Positions 34,602-43,759 of a DNA stretch of 64,000 bases are shown one piece after another. A program made the translations under genes and the position numbers. The notes beneath the pieces were generated by a model, which made no database searches, had not been told where the DNA came from, and was given only the letters and a program-made list of their open reading frames with translations. Location: contig NZ_CP016444.1 in NCBI RefSeq assembly GCF_001742165.1, forward strand, positions 1 through 64,000, in the 5' to 3' direction. This stretch comes from Burkholderia stabilis. GTDB lineage: Bacteria; Pseudomonadota; Gammaproteobacteria; Burkholderiales; Burkholderiaceae. Numbering within the stretch: position 1 is the first letter of the stretch; each line of letters begins with the position of its first letter.

Positions 34602-36695
34602 ATGACCAAGTTCCTCAAGATTCCGGCAGGCGGCGAAATCGGCATCGCGATGCTGGTGATCGCAATCATCTCGCTGATGATCCTGCCGCTGCCGCCCGAG
34701 CTGATCGATATCCTGCTCGCGATCAACATCGCCATCAGCGTCACGCTGCTGATGGTGACGATGTACGTGCCGGACATCGTGTCGTTGTCCGCGTTCCCGT
34801 CGCTGCTGCTGTTCACCACGCTCTACCGGTTGTCGCTGAACATCGCGTCCACCAAGTCGATCCTGCTGCACGCGGACGCCGGCCACATCATCGACAGCTT
34901 CGGCAAGCTCGTGGTGGGCGGCAATCTCGTGGTCGGGCTGGTCGTGTTCATCATCATCACGACCGTGCAGTTCATCGTGATCGCGAAAGGCTCGGAACGG
35001 GTCGCCGAAGTCGGCGCCCGTTTCACGCTCGACGCGATGCCCGGCAAGCAGATGAGCATCGATGCGGATCTGCGTGCGAACCTGCTCACGCCGGAGGAAG
35101 CCAAACACCGGCGCGCGACGCTCGCGATCGAAAGCAAGCTGCACGGCGGGATGGACGGCGCGATGAAGTTCGTGAAAGGCGACGCGATCGCCGGCCTCCT
35201 GATCACGACGATCAACATCGTCGCCGGGATCGCGGTCGGCGTCGCCTATCACGGGATGACCGCGGCCGAAGCGGCCAACCGCTTCTCGGTCCTGTCGGTC
35301 GGCGACGCGATGGTTTCGCAGATTCCGTCGCTGCTGCTGTCGGTGGCGGCCGGCGTGATGATCACGCGCGTCGCCGACGAACGTCATCAGAAACCGCGCT
35401 CGCTGGGCGAGGAGATCGGGCGCCAGCTCGGGTCGAGTTCGCGCGCGCTGTATTTCGCGGCGCTGCTGCTGGTCGGCTTCGCGCTGGTGCCGGGCTTTCC
35501 GGTCCTGCTGTTCCTGCTGCTTTCGGCGACGCTCGCCTTCGCCGCGCACCGGCTCGACCGGCGGCAACCGCAACAAGGCCCGGCGGCCGACGGGCTGCAG
35601 GCCATGCAGCGCTCGGGCGCGAAAGCCGACGCGCCGTCGATCATGTCGCGCGCACCGCAGTTCGCGTGCCCGATCGGCGTGCGTGTCGCGCCCGACCTGA
35701 TGCCGCGTCTGTCGTTGCCCACGCTCGACAGGTCATTCGGCGAAGAGCGGGCGCGCCTGGAGGAGGAGCTGGGGTTGCCGTTCCCGGGCATCACGATGTG
35801 GACGCACGCGGCGCTGCCTGCCATGCACGCGGAAATCCTGATTCACGACGTGCCGCACCTGCTGATCGAACTGCCGCCGGGCAGGGTCATGCTGCCGGAA
35901 CCGGCGTGCGTCATGTCCGGTGTCGCGCTGTCGCCCGACGAGATCCGCCAGCGCGACGCACTCGTCCTGGCATGCGAGCCGCGCGATCCGATCACCCCTG
36001 ACGGAGAAGCCACCCATTGGGTCGAAGCGCGCGACGTGCCCGCCCGAATCCCGGCATGGGGTGCCGAGCAGGTGCTCGCCCACGCGTCGATCGCGCTGAT
36101 GCGCCGGCACGCAACGCAGTTTCTCGGCATTCAGGAAGTCCAGTGGATTCTCGATCAGCTCGGCAAGGACCATGCGGGGCTCGTCACCGAGGTTCAGAAG
36201 GTCCTGCCGCCGCCGCGGATCGCCGACGTGCTGCGGCGGCTGCTGGAAGAACAGATTTCCATCCGCAACGTGCGAGCGATCATGGAAAGCCTCATCGCCT
36301 GGGGGCCGAAGGAGAAGGACATGCTGATGCTGACCGAGTATGTCCGGGGCGACCTGTCGCGCTTCCTCGCGCATCGGGCGACACGCGGCGCGCGCACGCT
36401 TCCCGCGGTGCTGCTCGACCTGCCCGTCGAGCAGCACATCCGGCAGTCGATCAAGCAGACGCCGACGGGCAATTTCCTCGCCCTCGCGCCCGACGAGATC
36501 AGCCTGTTGATCGACAAGATCCAGTCCGTCGTCGGCCAGCGGCCGACCGACGGCGTCGTACTCGTCACGTCGATGGACATTCGCCGCTACGTGCGAAGAA
36601 TGATCGAAAGCAAGCTCGGCTGGCTGGCCGTGTACTCATACCAGGAACTGGGTGAGCACGTGGATCTGCGCCCGATCGGCAGAATCTCGGTCTGA
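34602..36695 (+). CDS. hrcV: T3SS export gate protein HrcV (SctV)
   Basis: A 697-aa FlhA/YscV-type protein. About seven or eight transmembrane segments lie in the first 330 residues, including the highly conserved FPSLLLFTTLYRLSLNIAST and GDAMVSQIPSLLLSVAAGVM. The C-terminal cytosolic domain (about 355-697) forms the nonameric substrate-docking ring. Start ATG 34602 lies 20 bases after the hrcU stop and gives the standard N-terminus. Confidence 0.97.
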   Translation: MTKFLKIPAGGEIGIAMLVIAIISLMILPLPPELIDILLAINIAISVTLLMVTMYVPDIVSLSAFPSLLLFTTLYRLSLNIASTKSILLHADAGHIIDSFGKLVVGGNLVVGLVVFIIITTVQFIVIAKGSERVAEVGARFTLDAMPGKQMSIDADLRANLLTPEEAKHRRATLAIESKLHGGMDGAMKFVKGDAIAGLLITTINIVAGIAVGVAYHGMTAAEAANRFSVLSVGDAMVSQIPSLLLSVAAGVMITRVADERHQKPRSLGEEIGRQLGSSSRALYFAALLLVGFALVPGFPVLLFLLLSATLAFAAHRLDRRQPQQGPAADGLQAMQRSGAKADAPSIMSRAPQFACPIGVRVAPDLMPRLSLPTLDRSFGEERARLEEELGLPFPGITMWTHAALPAMHAEILIHDVPHLLIELPPGRVMLPEPACVMSGVALSPDEIRQRDALVLACEPRDPITPDGEATHWVEARDVPARIPAWGAEQVLAHASIALMRRHATQFLGIQEVQWILDQLGKDHAGLVTEVQKVLPPPRIADVLRRLLEEQISIRNVRAIMESLIAWGPKEKDMLMLTEYVRGDLSRFLAHRATRGARTLPAVLLDLPVEQHIRQSIKQTPTGNFLALAPDEISLLIDKIQSVVGQRPTDGVVLVTSMDIRRYVRRMIESKLGWLAVYSYQELGEHVDLRPIGRISV

Positions 36696-36707
36696 CGCCG
36701 CGTTGCC

Positions 36708-37358
36708 GTGAGCCGCATCGATTCCGCCGACCTCCGCGCGCCGTCGAACCAGGACGACCCGCCGCCGCTGCCCGGCCGCGGCGGCCGCGGGTTCGACTAT
36801 GCGGCGCTGCTGGGCAGGCGCCGCACGGTCGTGAGGCCCGTGTCCGACGCGCCGCCGGCAGCACGCGCGCAAGACGATCGAGACGCCGCACCCGAAACGG
36901 CCGTACCGCATCCCGGCACCTTTTCGTCCGTGCCGACCGGGTACGAGACAGCCGATTCCGAATCGCATCTGACGCCCACGGAGCTGCTCGAATGCCGGGC
37001 GGTCGGCACCCGCATCGCGAGTGCCGCGGCCCCGATTGCGTCGGTCGCGCTGCAGGCGCAGCGCGATCACCTCCGATTGCTCGATGCGCTGTCGCGCGAG
37101 ATCGCGGCGTTCTGCGCCGATGGCGCCGTCGCGACCGGCGGGCAATGGGAAGCCCACATCGTGCTGAGCAACCGGATTCTCCCCGCCACCGAGCTGCATT
37201 TGTCCCTTTCGCATTTCGACCTGCAGCTTCGGTTCGATGCCAAGGATCTCGAGGCCCGGCAGCTACTCTTGGCCCACAGTACGGCGCTCGAGCAAGCACT
37301 CGATACCATGCTGCGCGCATGGGGACAACCGAAGCGCGTCCGCATCACGGTGTGGTAG
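36708..37358 (+). CDS. hpaP: HpaP/HpaC-type T3SS specificity-switch protein
   Basis: A 216-aa protein between hrcV and hrcQ, the position of hpaP (Ralstonia) and hpaC (Xanthomonas). The N-terminal 90 residues are Pro/Arg/Asp-rich and disordered; the C-terminal part (about 130-210, WEAHIVLSNRILPATELHLS) is folded and resembles the T3S4/YscP domain. It starts with GTG, 12 bases after the hrcV stop. In relatives it binds HrcU and controls the order of pilus and effector export. Confidence 0.85.
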   Translation: MSRIDSADLRAPSNQDDPPPLPGRGGRGFDYAALLGRRRTVVRPVSDAPPAARAQDDRDAAPETAVPHPGTFSSVPTGYETADSESHLTPTELLECRAVGTRIASAAAPIASVALQAQRDHLRLLDALSREIAAFCADGAVATGGQWEAHIVLSNRILPATELHLSLSHFDLQLRFDAKDLEARQLLLAHSTALEQALDTMLRAWGQPKRVRITVW

Positions 37359-37436
37359 CCGGGCTCGAACCGGTCCTTCGAGCGCGGCCTTCATCGGCGC
37401 GCCGCTCGAAGGCAACACGACATTGCCCGACACGGG

Positions 37437-38591
37437 ATGAAATTGATTCGGCATTCGATTACTGAGGGCCGCGGTACGCCGCTTGCGGTCACCCGGCTCG
37501 ACCCCGCGTGTGCGCACGCATCGCGCCGGTTGTTCGACACGCGCCTGCCGGCATTTCTGCAGGACACGCTCGACATCGGCGATTTCCGCTGCGAATTCGC
37601 GACCGGCGCGCCGGATCATGCCGACCCGGCGGTCGTGGAATTGCGGCTCGACACGCCCGCCGGTCCGGCAAGCGCACACCTGCTGATCGATCTCGGGCAC
37701 TACCCGGCGCTGTCGATCTGCGCGTGGTCGGTGGAACAGGCCGCCGACGGGCGCACCGGCGCGGACCTGACGCTGCGCAACGCGGTTGCGAACGTACTGT
37801 GCGGTCCCCTGCTGGATTGTCTTGCCACGCTCGGCCTGAAACGCGTGCAGGTCGTGGCGGTACGGCGTGGCGTGTTGCCGGGTGCGCGCCCGCAAGACGT
37901 GACCGTCGCGCTGTCGCTCGCGCTGCAAGGCCGGCGGCACGACGTCGTCGCCCGGTTGCCGGGCCGCTGCGTCGAATGGCTGGACGCCTGCCTGTCCCGC
38001 ACCGCACGCCCCGTGCGTTTCGGTGCGGTACTGCGCCTGCCCGGCAGTCTCGTGCTCGGCGCCAAGCGGCTGTCCGTCGACGCGCTGCGGAGCCTGCGAA
38101 GCGGCGACATCCTGCTGCGCGCACTCGATGCATCGCTCGATGCAGCGTGGCTGCACGCGATGCACGACGCACCGGACGGTGCGCAACATCACGTCGCACT
38201 TGCGTCGTGGGGCAACGCCGGACTCGTGCACTGCCGCGTTGCCGTGGCGCTGCACGCTCGAACGATCACCCTACTGAAGGAACCCGTGATGACCGAAAGT
38301 ACCGAGCCGGACATGCCGGAGCCCGGGCACGACACCGACGAACATGCCGTTGAAGTCGGCGAACTCGAGCTGCCGGTGCAGTTCGTCGCCGATACCGTCG
38401 CCCTGACGATCGACGAGCTGTCGTCCCTGGCGCCCGGCTATGTCATCGAACTACCCACCGCGATCACCGAGCTGACCCTCAAGCTGATCGCCCACGGCCA
38501 GGTGATCGGCCACGGCGAACTGGTCGGCATCGGCGAGCACGTCGGCATCCGCATCCTCCGCATGGCGCACGAGCATGGTTCAGTACAGTGA
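37437..38591 (+). CDS. hrcQ: T3SS cytosolic ring protein HrcQ (SctQ)
   Basis: A 384-aa protein with a C-terminal SpoA (FliN/YscQ) domain (about 305-375; LPVQFVADTVALTIDELSSL and GELVGIGEHVGIRILRM). It is one polypeptide, as in Ralstonia and Xanthomonas, not split into QA and QB as in pseudomonads. In other systems an internal start makes a short C-terminal form; the ATG at 38288 (MTESTEPDMPEP) with AAGGA upstream is a good candidate here. The 3' end overlaps hrcR by 17 bases. Confidence 0.93.
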   Translation: MKLIRHSITEGRGTPLAVTRLDPACAHASRRLFDTRLPAFLQDTLDIGDFRCEFATGAPDHADPAVVELRLDTPAGPASAHLLIDLGHYPALSICAWSVEQAADGRTGADLTLRNAVANVLCGPLLDCLATLGLKRVQVVAVRRGVLPGARPQDVTVALSLALQGRRHDVVARLPGRCVEWLDACLSRTARPVRFGAVLRLPGSLVLGAKRLSVDALRSLRSGDILLRALDASLDAAWLHAMHDAPDGAQHHVALASWGNAGLVHCRVAVALHARTITLLKEPVMTESTEPDMPEPGHDTDEHAVEVGELELPVQFVADTVALTIDELSSLAPGYVIELPTAITELTLKLIAHGQVIGHGELVGIGEHVGIRILRMAHEHGSVQ

Positions 38592-39225
38592 TCTTTCCGG
38601 CTTGATGCTGATCATCGTCGCGATCGGCCTCGTGCCGTTCGTCGCGATGGTGGTGACCTCGTATGCGAAAGTGGTCGTCGTGCTCGGGCTGCTGCGCAAC
38701 GCGCTGGGTGTGCAGCAGGTGCCGCCCAACATGGTGCTGAACGGCATTGCGATCCTCGTGTCGGTCTACGTGATGGCGCCCATCGGCATGACGGCGGCCA
38801 AGACGCTGAGCAGCCAGCCGATCGCGGCGCAATCGTCCCAGGCCGTGTTGCAGGCCGTCGAAGCGGCGCGCGAGCCTTTTCGCCAGTTCCTGATCAAGCA
38901 TACGCAGGAGCGCGAGAAACGCTTCTTCCTGCGCTCCGCGTCGATCGTGTGGCCGAAGGAGGCAGCGCAAGCGCTGCGCGAGACCGACCTGATCGTGCTC
39001 GCGCCCGCGTTCACGCTGACCGAGCTGACCGACGCGTTCAAGATCGGCTTCCTGCTGTACGTGACGTTCATCGTGATCGACCTGATCATCGCCAACGTGC
39101 TGCTATCGATGGGGCTCAACCAGGTGTCGCCCACGAACGTCGCGATCCCGTTCAAGCTGCTGCTGTTCGTCGTGATGGACGGATGGTCGACGCTGATTCA
39201 CGGGCTCGTGCTGACCTACAAGTAA
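38575..39225 (+). CDS. hrcR: T3SS export apparatus protein HrcR (SctR)
   Basis: A 216-aa FliP/YscR-type membrane protein with four transmembrane segments and the conserved blocks SYAKVVVVLGLLRNALGVQQVPPNMVLNG (split by helices) and LLFVVMDGW near the C-terminus. It forms the core of the RST gate. Translation is probably coupled to hrcQ through the overlap. Confidence 0.97.
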   Translation: MVQYSDLSGLMLIIVAIGLVPFVAMVVTSYAKVVVVLGLLRNALGVQQVPPNMVLNGIAILVSVYVMAPIGMTAAKTLSSQPIAAQSSQAVLQAVEAAREPFRQFLIKHTQEREKRFFLRSASIVWPKEAAQALRETDLIVLAPAFTLTELTDAFKIGFLLYVTFIVIDLIIANVLLSMGLNQVSPTNVAIPFKLLLFVVMDGWSTLIHGLVLTYK

Positions 39226-39236
39226 CCGGAGACACC

Positions 39237-39500
39237 ATGGACGTCGATTCGCTCGTCCGTGCCGCCACCCAGGGCATGGTGCTGTGCCTCACCGTCTCGT
39301 TGCCGTTCGTGATCGCGGCCGCCGTGGTCGGGCTTGCCGTGTCGTTCGTCCAGGCGGTCACGTCGCTGCAGGACCAGACGCTGCCATTCGCGATCAAACT
39401 GATCGCCGTCACGATCGTGCTGGTGATCGCTGCACCGCTGTCCTGCGCGGCGGTCCTGCATTTCGCGAACGAAATGATGCGGATCGCGTTTCCGCTCTGA
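39237..39500 (+). CDS. hrcS: T3SS export apparatus protein HrcS (SctS)
   Basis: An 87-aa FliQ/YscS-type protein with two transmembrane helices (about 18-40 and 50-75) and the conserved AVTSLQDQTLPF loop between them. ATG 39237 follows CCGGAGA with normal spacing, 11 bases after hrcR. It completes the RST gate. Confidence 0.96.
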   Translation: MDVDSLVRAATQGMVLCLTVSLPFVIAAAVVGLAVSFVQAVTSLQDQTLPFAIKLIAVTIVLVIAAPLSCAAVLHFANEMMRIAFPL

Positions 39501-39514
39501 TCCGGGAGGCCCGC

Positions 39515-40330
39515 ATGACACGCATCTCGCACCGCTTCACGCCGATTGCCCAGGCGGCGACACGCAAACGGCCTGCCGGCGCGCAGCGCACGACTGCCGC
39601 AAAATTCGCGGTGCTCTATCGCGGCACGCGTTTCGCACCGGGCGGCGCACCGTCTCAAGCGAGCGCCGCGCAGACGCAGCGCACGAAAAGCATGGTGGCG
39701 CGACTCGCGCGTCGGCGCCGCTTCGCGCGCGGCAGGCGCGCCGCGATGGCAGCAGGCGATGCGGAGGGCGCGGACGCCGCGGATGGCCTGCAGGAATCCG
39801 ATGTCGCCAATGAAGAACGCGAACCCCATTACGGCGGGGGTCGCGGCCGACAAGATTCGCATGACGGACAGAACGACCCATCCGACGCGGCACCCGCCAT
39901 CACGTTCAAGGCCGGGCAACGCCGGCCCGCCATCGCCCCGGCTGCGCATCGCCTGGAGCATGAGCTGCCGCCGGTCGACCCGGCTGCCGATCCACCGATG
40001 CTGCGCGACCAGTGCACGCGCGAGCTGCTCGATTTGCTGACCGATTCGAATACGCAACCCGACGCCCGGCGCGCCGCGCGCATCCATGCGTGGTCGGCGC
40101 GCTGGCTGGGCCTGCAGCAAGCCGGCGTGGCACTGCCCGAATCCAGTCTCGAGATGTTGCGCGCGCACACCGTGGCGCGACCGAACGAGACGAACGACAC
40201 GCCGAGGCTGCCGGACCCGGCACGCCACTTCAATCTGCTGGCCGGTTTGCTGCTGCGTCAGTTCGACCGTCCGCGAACGCCGCGCCAGTGCGCATGCGCA
40301 CTGGATACGCTAAGCGTGCTCCAGCGATAG
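39515..40330 (+). CDS. hpaA: HpaA-like T3SS secretion-control protein
   Basis: A 271-aa soluble protein in the slot of hpaA, between hrcS and hrcD. Its N-terminal half is very basic and disordered, with the cluster RLARRRRFARGRRAAM (about 67-82) resembling the nuclear-localisation-type clusters of Xanthomonas HpaA. An acidic stretch follows (DVANEEREPHYGG). The C-terminal 100 residues are helical and Leu/Ala/Arg-rich. GGGAGG precedes the ATG at 39515. HpaA is secreted and regulates export with HpaB. Low conservation means the call is mainly positional. Confidence 0.8.
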   Translation: MTRISHRFTPIAQAATRKRPAGAQRTTAAKFAVLYRGTRFAPGGAPSQASAAQTQRTKSMVARLARRRRFARGRRAAMAAGDAEGADAADGLQESDVANEEREPHYGGGRGRQDSHDGQNDPSDAAPAITFKAGQRRPAIAPAAHRLEHELPPVDPAADPPMLRDQCTRELLDLLTDSNTQPDARRAARIHAWSARWLGLQQAGVALPESSLEMLRAHTVARPNETNDTPRLPDPARHFNLLAGLLLRQFDRPRTPRQCACALDTLSVLQR

Positions 40331-40404
40331 TCATGGCGGCCGGCATGAACGTCCGCAAGGCAAGTACCGGTCACGCACCTCGCGGCACGTGCCCGCACCG
40401 ACGC

Positions 40405-40465
40405 TTCGCTCAAAGCGCGAAGTGTTCGGGTTCCGCGTCGACGCCACCCGTTCGCCATCTATATT
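40405..40465 (+). promoter_or_regulatory. PIP box plus -10 in front of hrcD
   Basis: TTCGC (40405-40409), 15 bases, TTCGG (40425-40429), 30 bases, TATATT (40460-40465). It lies in the 155-155+ base gap after hpaA and provides a second promoter for hrcD-hrpD6-hrpE. Confidence 0.85.
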
Positions 40466-40545
40466 GACTCGGTAATCGGCCATGCGTGAGCGGCAGAAAC
40501 GACGACACGGATTCCACATGCAACCCTGAGATCGCCAGCCTCGTG

Positions 40546-41682
40546 ATGAAACAGCTACGAATACTGACGGGATTCCACGCCGGCGCGACGCTGCAGCTTG
40601 CGCCGGGGCGGCATGCGGTCCACGGCGGGGCCGATGCCGACATTCGCCTGATGGACTGGAAGTCCGCCGACGTGATGCTTGACGTCGATACGTCGGGAGT
40701 CGTGCGCGCGACCACGTATGCGGACGTCCCGGCCGGTTCCCCGGCGGCTGAAGCAGGCAGCAACGCAATCGCAGCACCCGCGGGCGAAACGGTGATCCTG
40801 GTGGATTTCGCCCCGATGCAGTTCGGCGACACGATCCTGTGCATCGGGCCGGACGACGTGACGTGGCCGTCGGATCTCGACCTGTTGTCGACGCTGCTGA
40901 TCCGGCCCGTCGACGTCGAACGCAACAAGCGCCGGCGCTACTATGGCGCGCTCGGCACCTGCGTCGTGCTCGGGATCGTTGCGGGCGCAGCCGTCCTGCT
41001 CACCACCGCGCCCGCCAGCGAAGCCGCGTTGCGCCACGGCCCCGCCTACCGGACGACCCGTATCCAGGAAGCGCTCGCGGCAGCACACATGACCGAGCTT
41101 CAGGTGCGCACGGTCGGCAATTCGAGCGTCGTGACGGGCATGGTCCCCAACCTGTCCGACGATCAGCTCGTGAAATCGACGCTCGCGAAAATCGCGCCGA
41201 CGGACATCGTGCGCAGCTACGACGTCGCGCAGAATGCCGTGCACAGCATCGAGGATTCGCTCGGCATCGCGGGCGTGCACGTGAAGTATCTCGGCAACGG
41301 CGACTTCGCGATCACCGGCGCCGTCGACAGCAAGGACGCGGTCGACAAGGCCGTCACGCGCGTGCGTGCCGACCTCGATTCGAACATCCGCCGGCTCGTC
41401 GTCCAGGTCACGGAGAATCCGGGCCACGCCGCGCCGGTGACCGGCCAGTTCTCGGAGATCGTATCGTCCGACTCCGTGCAGTACACGCAGACGCCGGACG
41501 GCGTCAAACACATCTACGCCGTGGAGGTTCCCGCCGATGCCGCGCCGGCATCCGGCGCGACAGGCGAGGCGGCGGCGTCCGTCGACGGCGACACTGTCGC
41601 ACGCAGCGCCTCGTCGCCGACCAGAATGCCGGCGTCTCCGTCCACATCGGCCGGATCCACGCCGCCGTTACCGACTTCGTGA
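40546..41682 (+). CDS. hrcD: T3SS inner-membrane ring protein HrcD (HrpD5/HrpW, SctD)
   Basis: A 378-aa YscD-type protein. The N-terminal cytosolic domain (about 1-120) is FHA-like (MKQLRILTGFHAGATLQLAP). One transmembrane helix lies near 131-153 (YYGALGTCVVLGIVAGAAVL). The periplasmic part contains two or more ring-building modules, and the last 45 residues are Ser/Ala/Pro-rich. I start at ATG 40546 because family members begin with this MKxLRxLTG motif; a GTG 20 codons upstream (40486) is possible but would start about 20 bases after the -10 box. Confidence 0.9.
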   Translation: MKQLRILTGFHAGATLQLAPGRHAVHGGADADIRLMDWKSADVMLDVDTSGVVRATTYADVPAGSPAAEAGSNAIAAPAGETVILVDFAPMQFGDTILCIGPDDVTWPSDLDLLSTLLIRPVDVERNKRRRYYGALGTCVVLGIVAGAAVLLTTAPASEAALRHGPAYRTTRIQEALAAAHMTELQVRTVGNSSVVTGMVPNLSDDQLVKSTLAKIAPTDIVRSYDVAQNAVHSIEDSLGIAGVHVKYLGNGDFAITGAVDSKDAVDKAVTRVRADLDSNIRRLVVQVTENPGHAAPVTGQFSEIVSSDSVQYTQTPDGVKHIYAVEVPADAAPASGATGEAAASVDGDTVARSASSPTRMPASPSTSAGSTPPLPTS

Positions 41683-41713
41683 TTTTCCATGGACTCGCAA
41701 CAGGACCAGTGAC

Positions 41714-41944
41714 ATGTACGATCCGATCGCACCCTACGCCAAGCAGTTCGACAATCTGTCATCGCTCATCAAGGATCCCGATGCGGTGACGACGATCGAG
41801 AAGATCCAGCACGCGCTCTTCGACGTTGCCGAGAACGTGAACAGAGCAGCGCCGGGCTCCGAAACCGACAATCGTAATCGTGCGACGCTCTACCGTGGCT
41901 TGCTCGCCGCGTCGCGCGTGATCCAGCAGATCCGGCGCATGTAA
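41714..41944 (+). CDS. hrpD6: HrpD6/HrpX-type small T3SS protein
   Basis: A 76-aa helical protein (DPDAVTTIEKIQHALFDVAE, ATLYRGLLAASRVIQQIRRM) between hrcD and the pilin gene, the place of hrpD6 in Xanthomonas and hrpX in Ralstonia. In relatives it is needed for hrp gene expression or secretion of HrpB2. It starts at ATG 41714, 31 bases after the hrcD stop. The call is by position and size. Confidence 0.8.
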   Translation: MYDPIAPYAKQFDNLSSLIKDPDAVTTIEKIQHALFDVAENVNRAAPGSETDNRNRATLYRGLLAASRVIQQIRRM

Positions 41945-42032
41945 TCGTTTCATTTCTGCCCGACGGCGGCGATCGTCCGCGTGAAGGCAGGTCATCCGTA
42001 GCACCCTTCGTTATTCATCAAGGAGAAACATC

Positions 42033-42233
42033 ATGGCAGGAGCAGTTGGTCCGGCAGCGGCAACGTCAGCGCTTGAGGGCGCGGCAGCTCAAAGTACGGC
42101 CTTGACGCTGGAAGGTGTCAAGTTGCAAGGCGTGTTTCAGGCGAACCAGGCCATCTCGAGTGCGGCGACACAGGTCACCAACTCGGTAAAAACCGCATGT
42201 GAAGGTGCAGAAAAGGCCTCGCAAAAGGGCTGA
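42033..42233 (+). CDS. hrpE: Hrp pilin (HrpE/HrpY, SctF-like)
   Basis: A 66-aa, Ala/Gln/Thr/Ser-rich, amphipathic helical protein (AAQSTALTLEGVKLQGVFQA). Size, composition and position match the major Hrp pilus subunit. AAGGAG seven bases before the ATG is the strongest ribosome site in the cluster, as expected for a structural filament protein. It contains one Cys near the C-terminus (TACEGAEK). A strong hairpin terminator follows 10 bases after the stop. Confidence 0.88.
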   Translation: MAGAVGPAAATSALEGAAAQSTALTLEGVKLQGVFQANQAISSAATQVTNSVKTACEGAEKASQKG

Positions 42234-42243
42234 TGTTTCGTAT

Positions 42244-42287
42244 GCCGACGCGATCCGATTCATCGAACATCGCCGCGTCGGCTTTTT
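42244..42287 (+). terminator. Intrinsic terminator after hrpE, before hpaB
   Basis: Perfect 9-bp stem GCCGACGCG (42244-42252) / CGCGTCGGC (42274-42282), 21-base loop, then TTTTT (42283-42287). It would end most transcripts after the pilin gene and let hpaB be made by read-through. Confidence 0.75.
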
Positions 42288-42303
42288 CCTGATCCTTGTA
42301 CTC

Positions 42304-42759
42304 GTGAGCGATCCGCGCTACCTCGATCTCGTCGCCCAGTTCTGCGAAGTCGTCGGCCTTCACGACGTCGAGCACATCCAGGAAACGGGACTGGTCGAAG
42401 TCGAGGGTTTCGAGGTGCGCTTCATGCACGTCGAGCGTGACCAGAATGCGATCTACGCGAACTTCCACTTCGGTGCCGTCACGGCAGGCCGTACGCTGGT
42501 CGTTTTCCGGCTGATGCTGGAAGCGAACCTGCTGATCTATGCGCAGGATCAGGCACAACTCGGCGTCGACGCCGACACCGGCTCGATCATCCTGATCATC
42601 CGGCTGCCCTTCGATCCGAACTTCGGCGGAGCAGATCTCGCGGACCTGATGCGTCACTATGCCGAGCACGGCCGCTACTGGCGGCAAAACATCATCGAAT
42701 CGAGCGATGAAATGTTCGAGGGCATCGCATCGGGTGAATTTCTGTGGCTGCGGGTGTGA
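42304..42759 (+). CDS. hpaB: HpaB-like general T3SS chaperone
   Basis: A 151-aa acidic protein of the class IB chaperone fold (SDPRYLDLVAQFCEVVGLHD, GTVLVVFRLMLEANLL-like core as VFRLMLEANLLIYAQDQAQL). It follows hrpE as hpaB does in Xanthomonas and is expected to escort many effectors to HrcN and HrcV. The frame is open from an ATG at 42199, inside hrpE, but that start would place the terminator hairpin within the coding region; I prefer the GTG at 42304, which gives the usual chaperone N-terminus, although no clear Shine-Dalgarno is visible for it. Confidence 0.8.
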   Translation: MSDPRYLDLVAQFCEVVGLHDVEHIQETGLVEVEGFEVRFMHVERDQNAIYANFHFGAVTAGRTLVVFRLMLEANLLIYAQDQAQLGVDADTGSIILIIRLPFDPNFGGADLADLMRHYAEHGRYWRQNIIESSDEMFEGIASGEFLWLRV

Positions 42760-42822
42760 TCCGTCGGCCGCCCGGTTCGTCACGCTCCCCAACACAGGAA
42801 ACAAGCAGTCGGCCGCCCCCGG

Positions 42823-43677
42823 TTACGGCCCGATACTCGCTCGCTGTGACAGGCTGACCGCACTCCATTCGATCAACGCGACAAAACCATCCGGCACCGC
42901 AACGACATACCAGCGCCGACAGACGTGCACGATCGTGCCCGGCTCGCTGGCATGCTGCTCGTGCCAGCCGATAGCACGCCGCACATAGAGCACGCTGCCA
43001 ACCAGATGCGCGATGCACTCGTGCAATCCGTTGGCCCTGACCTTCGCCAGGACCTCGTTCAGCGGCCGCGTGAAATCGAGCGTGCGGTCGGCCTCGGTCG
43101 GTTTCGGCCAGTAGCTGCCGTCCGCCTGCGGCGTGCGCGCGGCCCACAATGCATCGAAGCGATACGCGATCTGCCGCGCCAGCCGGCGCCCGGCCATCTG
43201 CACCTTGAGCTGCAGGCTCTCGTGACACTCGTCGGCCGCGAGCGCAAAACGCTCCTGTGCGACGATGTCGCCGGAATCGAACCCGCTCGAGATGCAATGG
43301 CATGTCACGGCCCATTCGCGGTGACCGTCCAGGATGGCGCGCATCAACGGATAAGGACCGCGCGCGTCCGGCAGCGGCGCCGGATGAAAATTGATGGCGT
43401 GCCGTACATAGGATGTCCAGTCGGGGATCTTCCAGCCGTATCCGGCGACGACCAGCACGTCGCAGTCGAGATCGCGCAACGCGCGCAGCGCCGCCTCGTC
43501 GATCCGCGACATCTGCAGCGGCAGGCGATGCGCCGCCGCATACGAAACGATCTCGGTGTTCGAGTTGACCTGATCGTCGGTGACGAAGCTGAACAGGGAC
43601 ACGGGCGTCCATCCCGCGCTCACGAGCGTGTCGAGCACGCCATGAAACATGTCGAAGCCGGCAAGGGCGAAGCGCAT
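42823..43677 (-). CDS. Formyltransferase family protein
   Basis: A 284-aa protein of the methionyl-tRNA/GART-type formyltransferase fold. The N10-formyl-tetrahydrofolate catalytic triad Asn96, His98 (INFHPAPLPDARG) and Asp134 (SGFDSGDIV) is present with the normal 36-residue spacing. The C-terminal 75 residues resemble the OB-fold tail of Fmt. It is shorter than Fmt (about 310-320 aa), and housekeeping fmt is normally beside def, so this is more likely a sugar-amine or other small-molecule formyltransferase. It converges on hpaB and has no evident T3SS role. Confidence 0.82.
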   Translation of the reverse strand: MRFALAGFDMFHGVLDTLVSAGWTPVSLFSFVTDDQVNSNTEIVSYAAAHRLPLQMSRIDEAALRALRDLDCDVLVVAGYGWKIPDWTSYVRHAINFHPAPLPDARGPYPLMRAILDGHREWAVTCHCISSGFDSGDIVAQERFALAADECHESLQLKVQMAGRRLARQIAYRFDALWAARTPQADGSYWPKPTEADRTLDFTRPLNEVLAKVRANGLHECIAHLVGSVLYVRRAIGWHEQHASEPGTIVHVCRRWYVVAVPDGFVALIEWSAVSLSQRASIGP

Positions 43678-43759
43678 GGGTTATCTCTCTCCATCGATCT
43701 GCGGCATCGTGACGATCAGGCGCATGCACCGCCCACGCGACCCGCGTCGCGAATACGCG

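Noticed and set aside
42199..42303. Upstream ATG start for hpaB inside hrpE
   Set aside because: The extra 35 residues are basic and unlike chaperone N-termini, and the frame would run through a clear terminator hairpin.
42763..42826. Direct repeat GTCGGCCGCCC after hpaB
   Set aside because: Two GC-rich 11-base copies in a convergent gap, with no hairpin or element structure around them.
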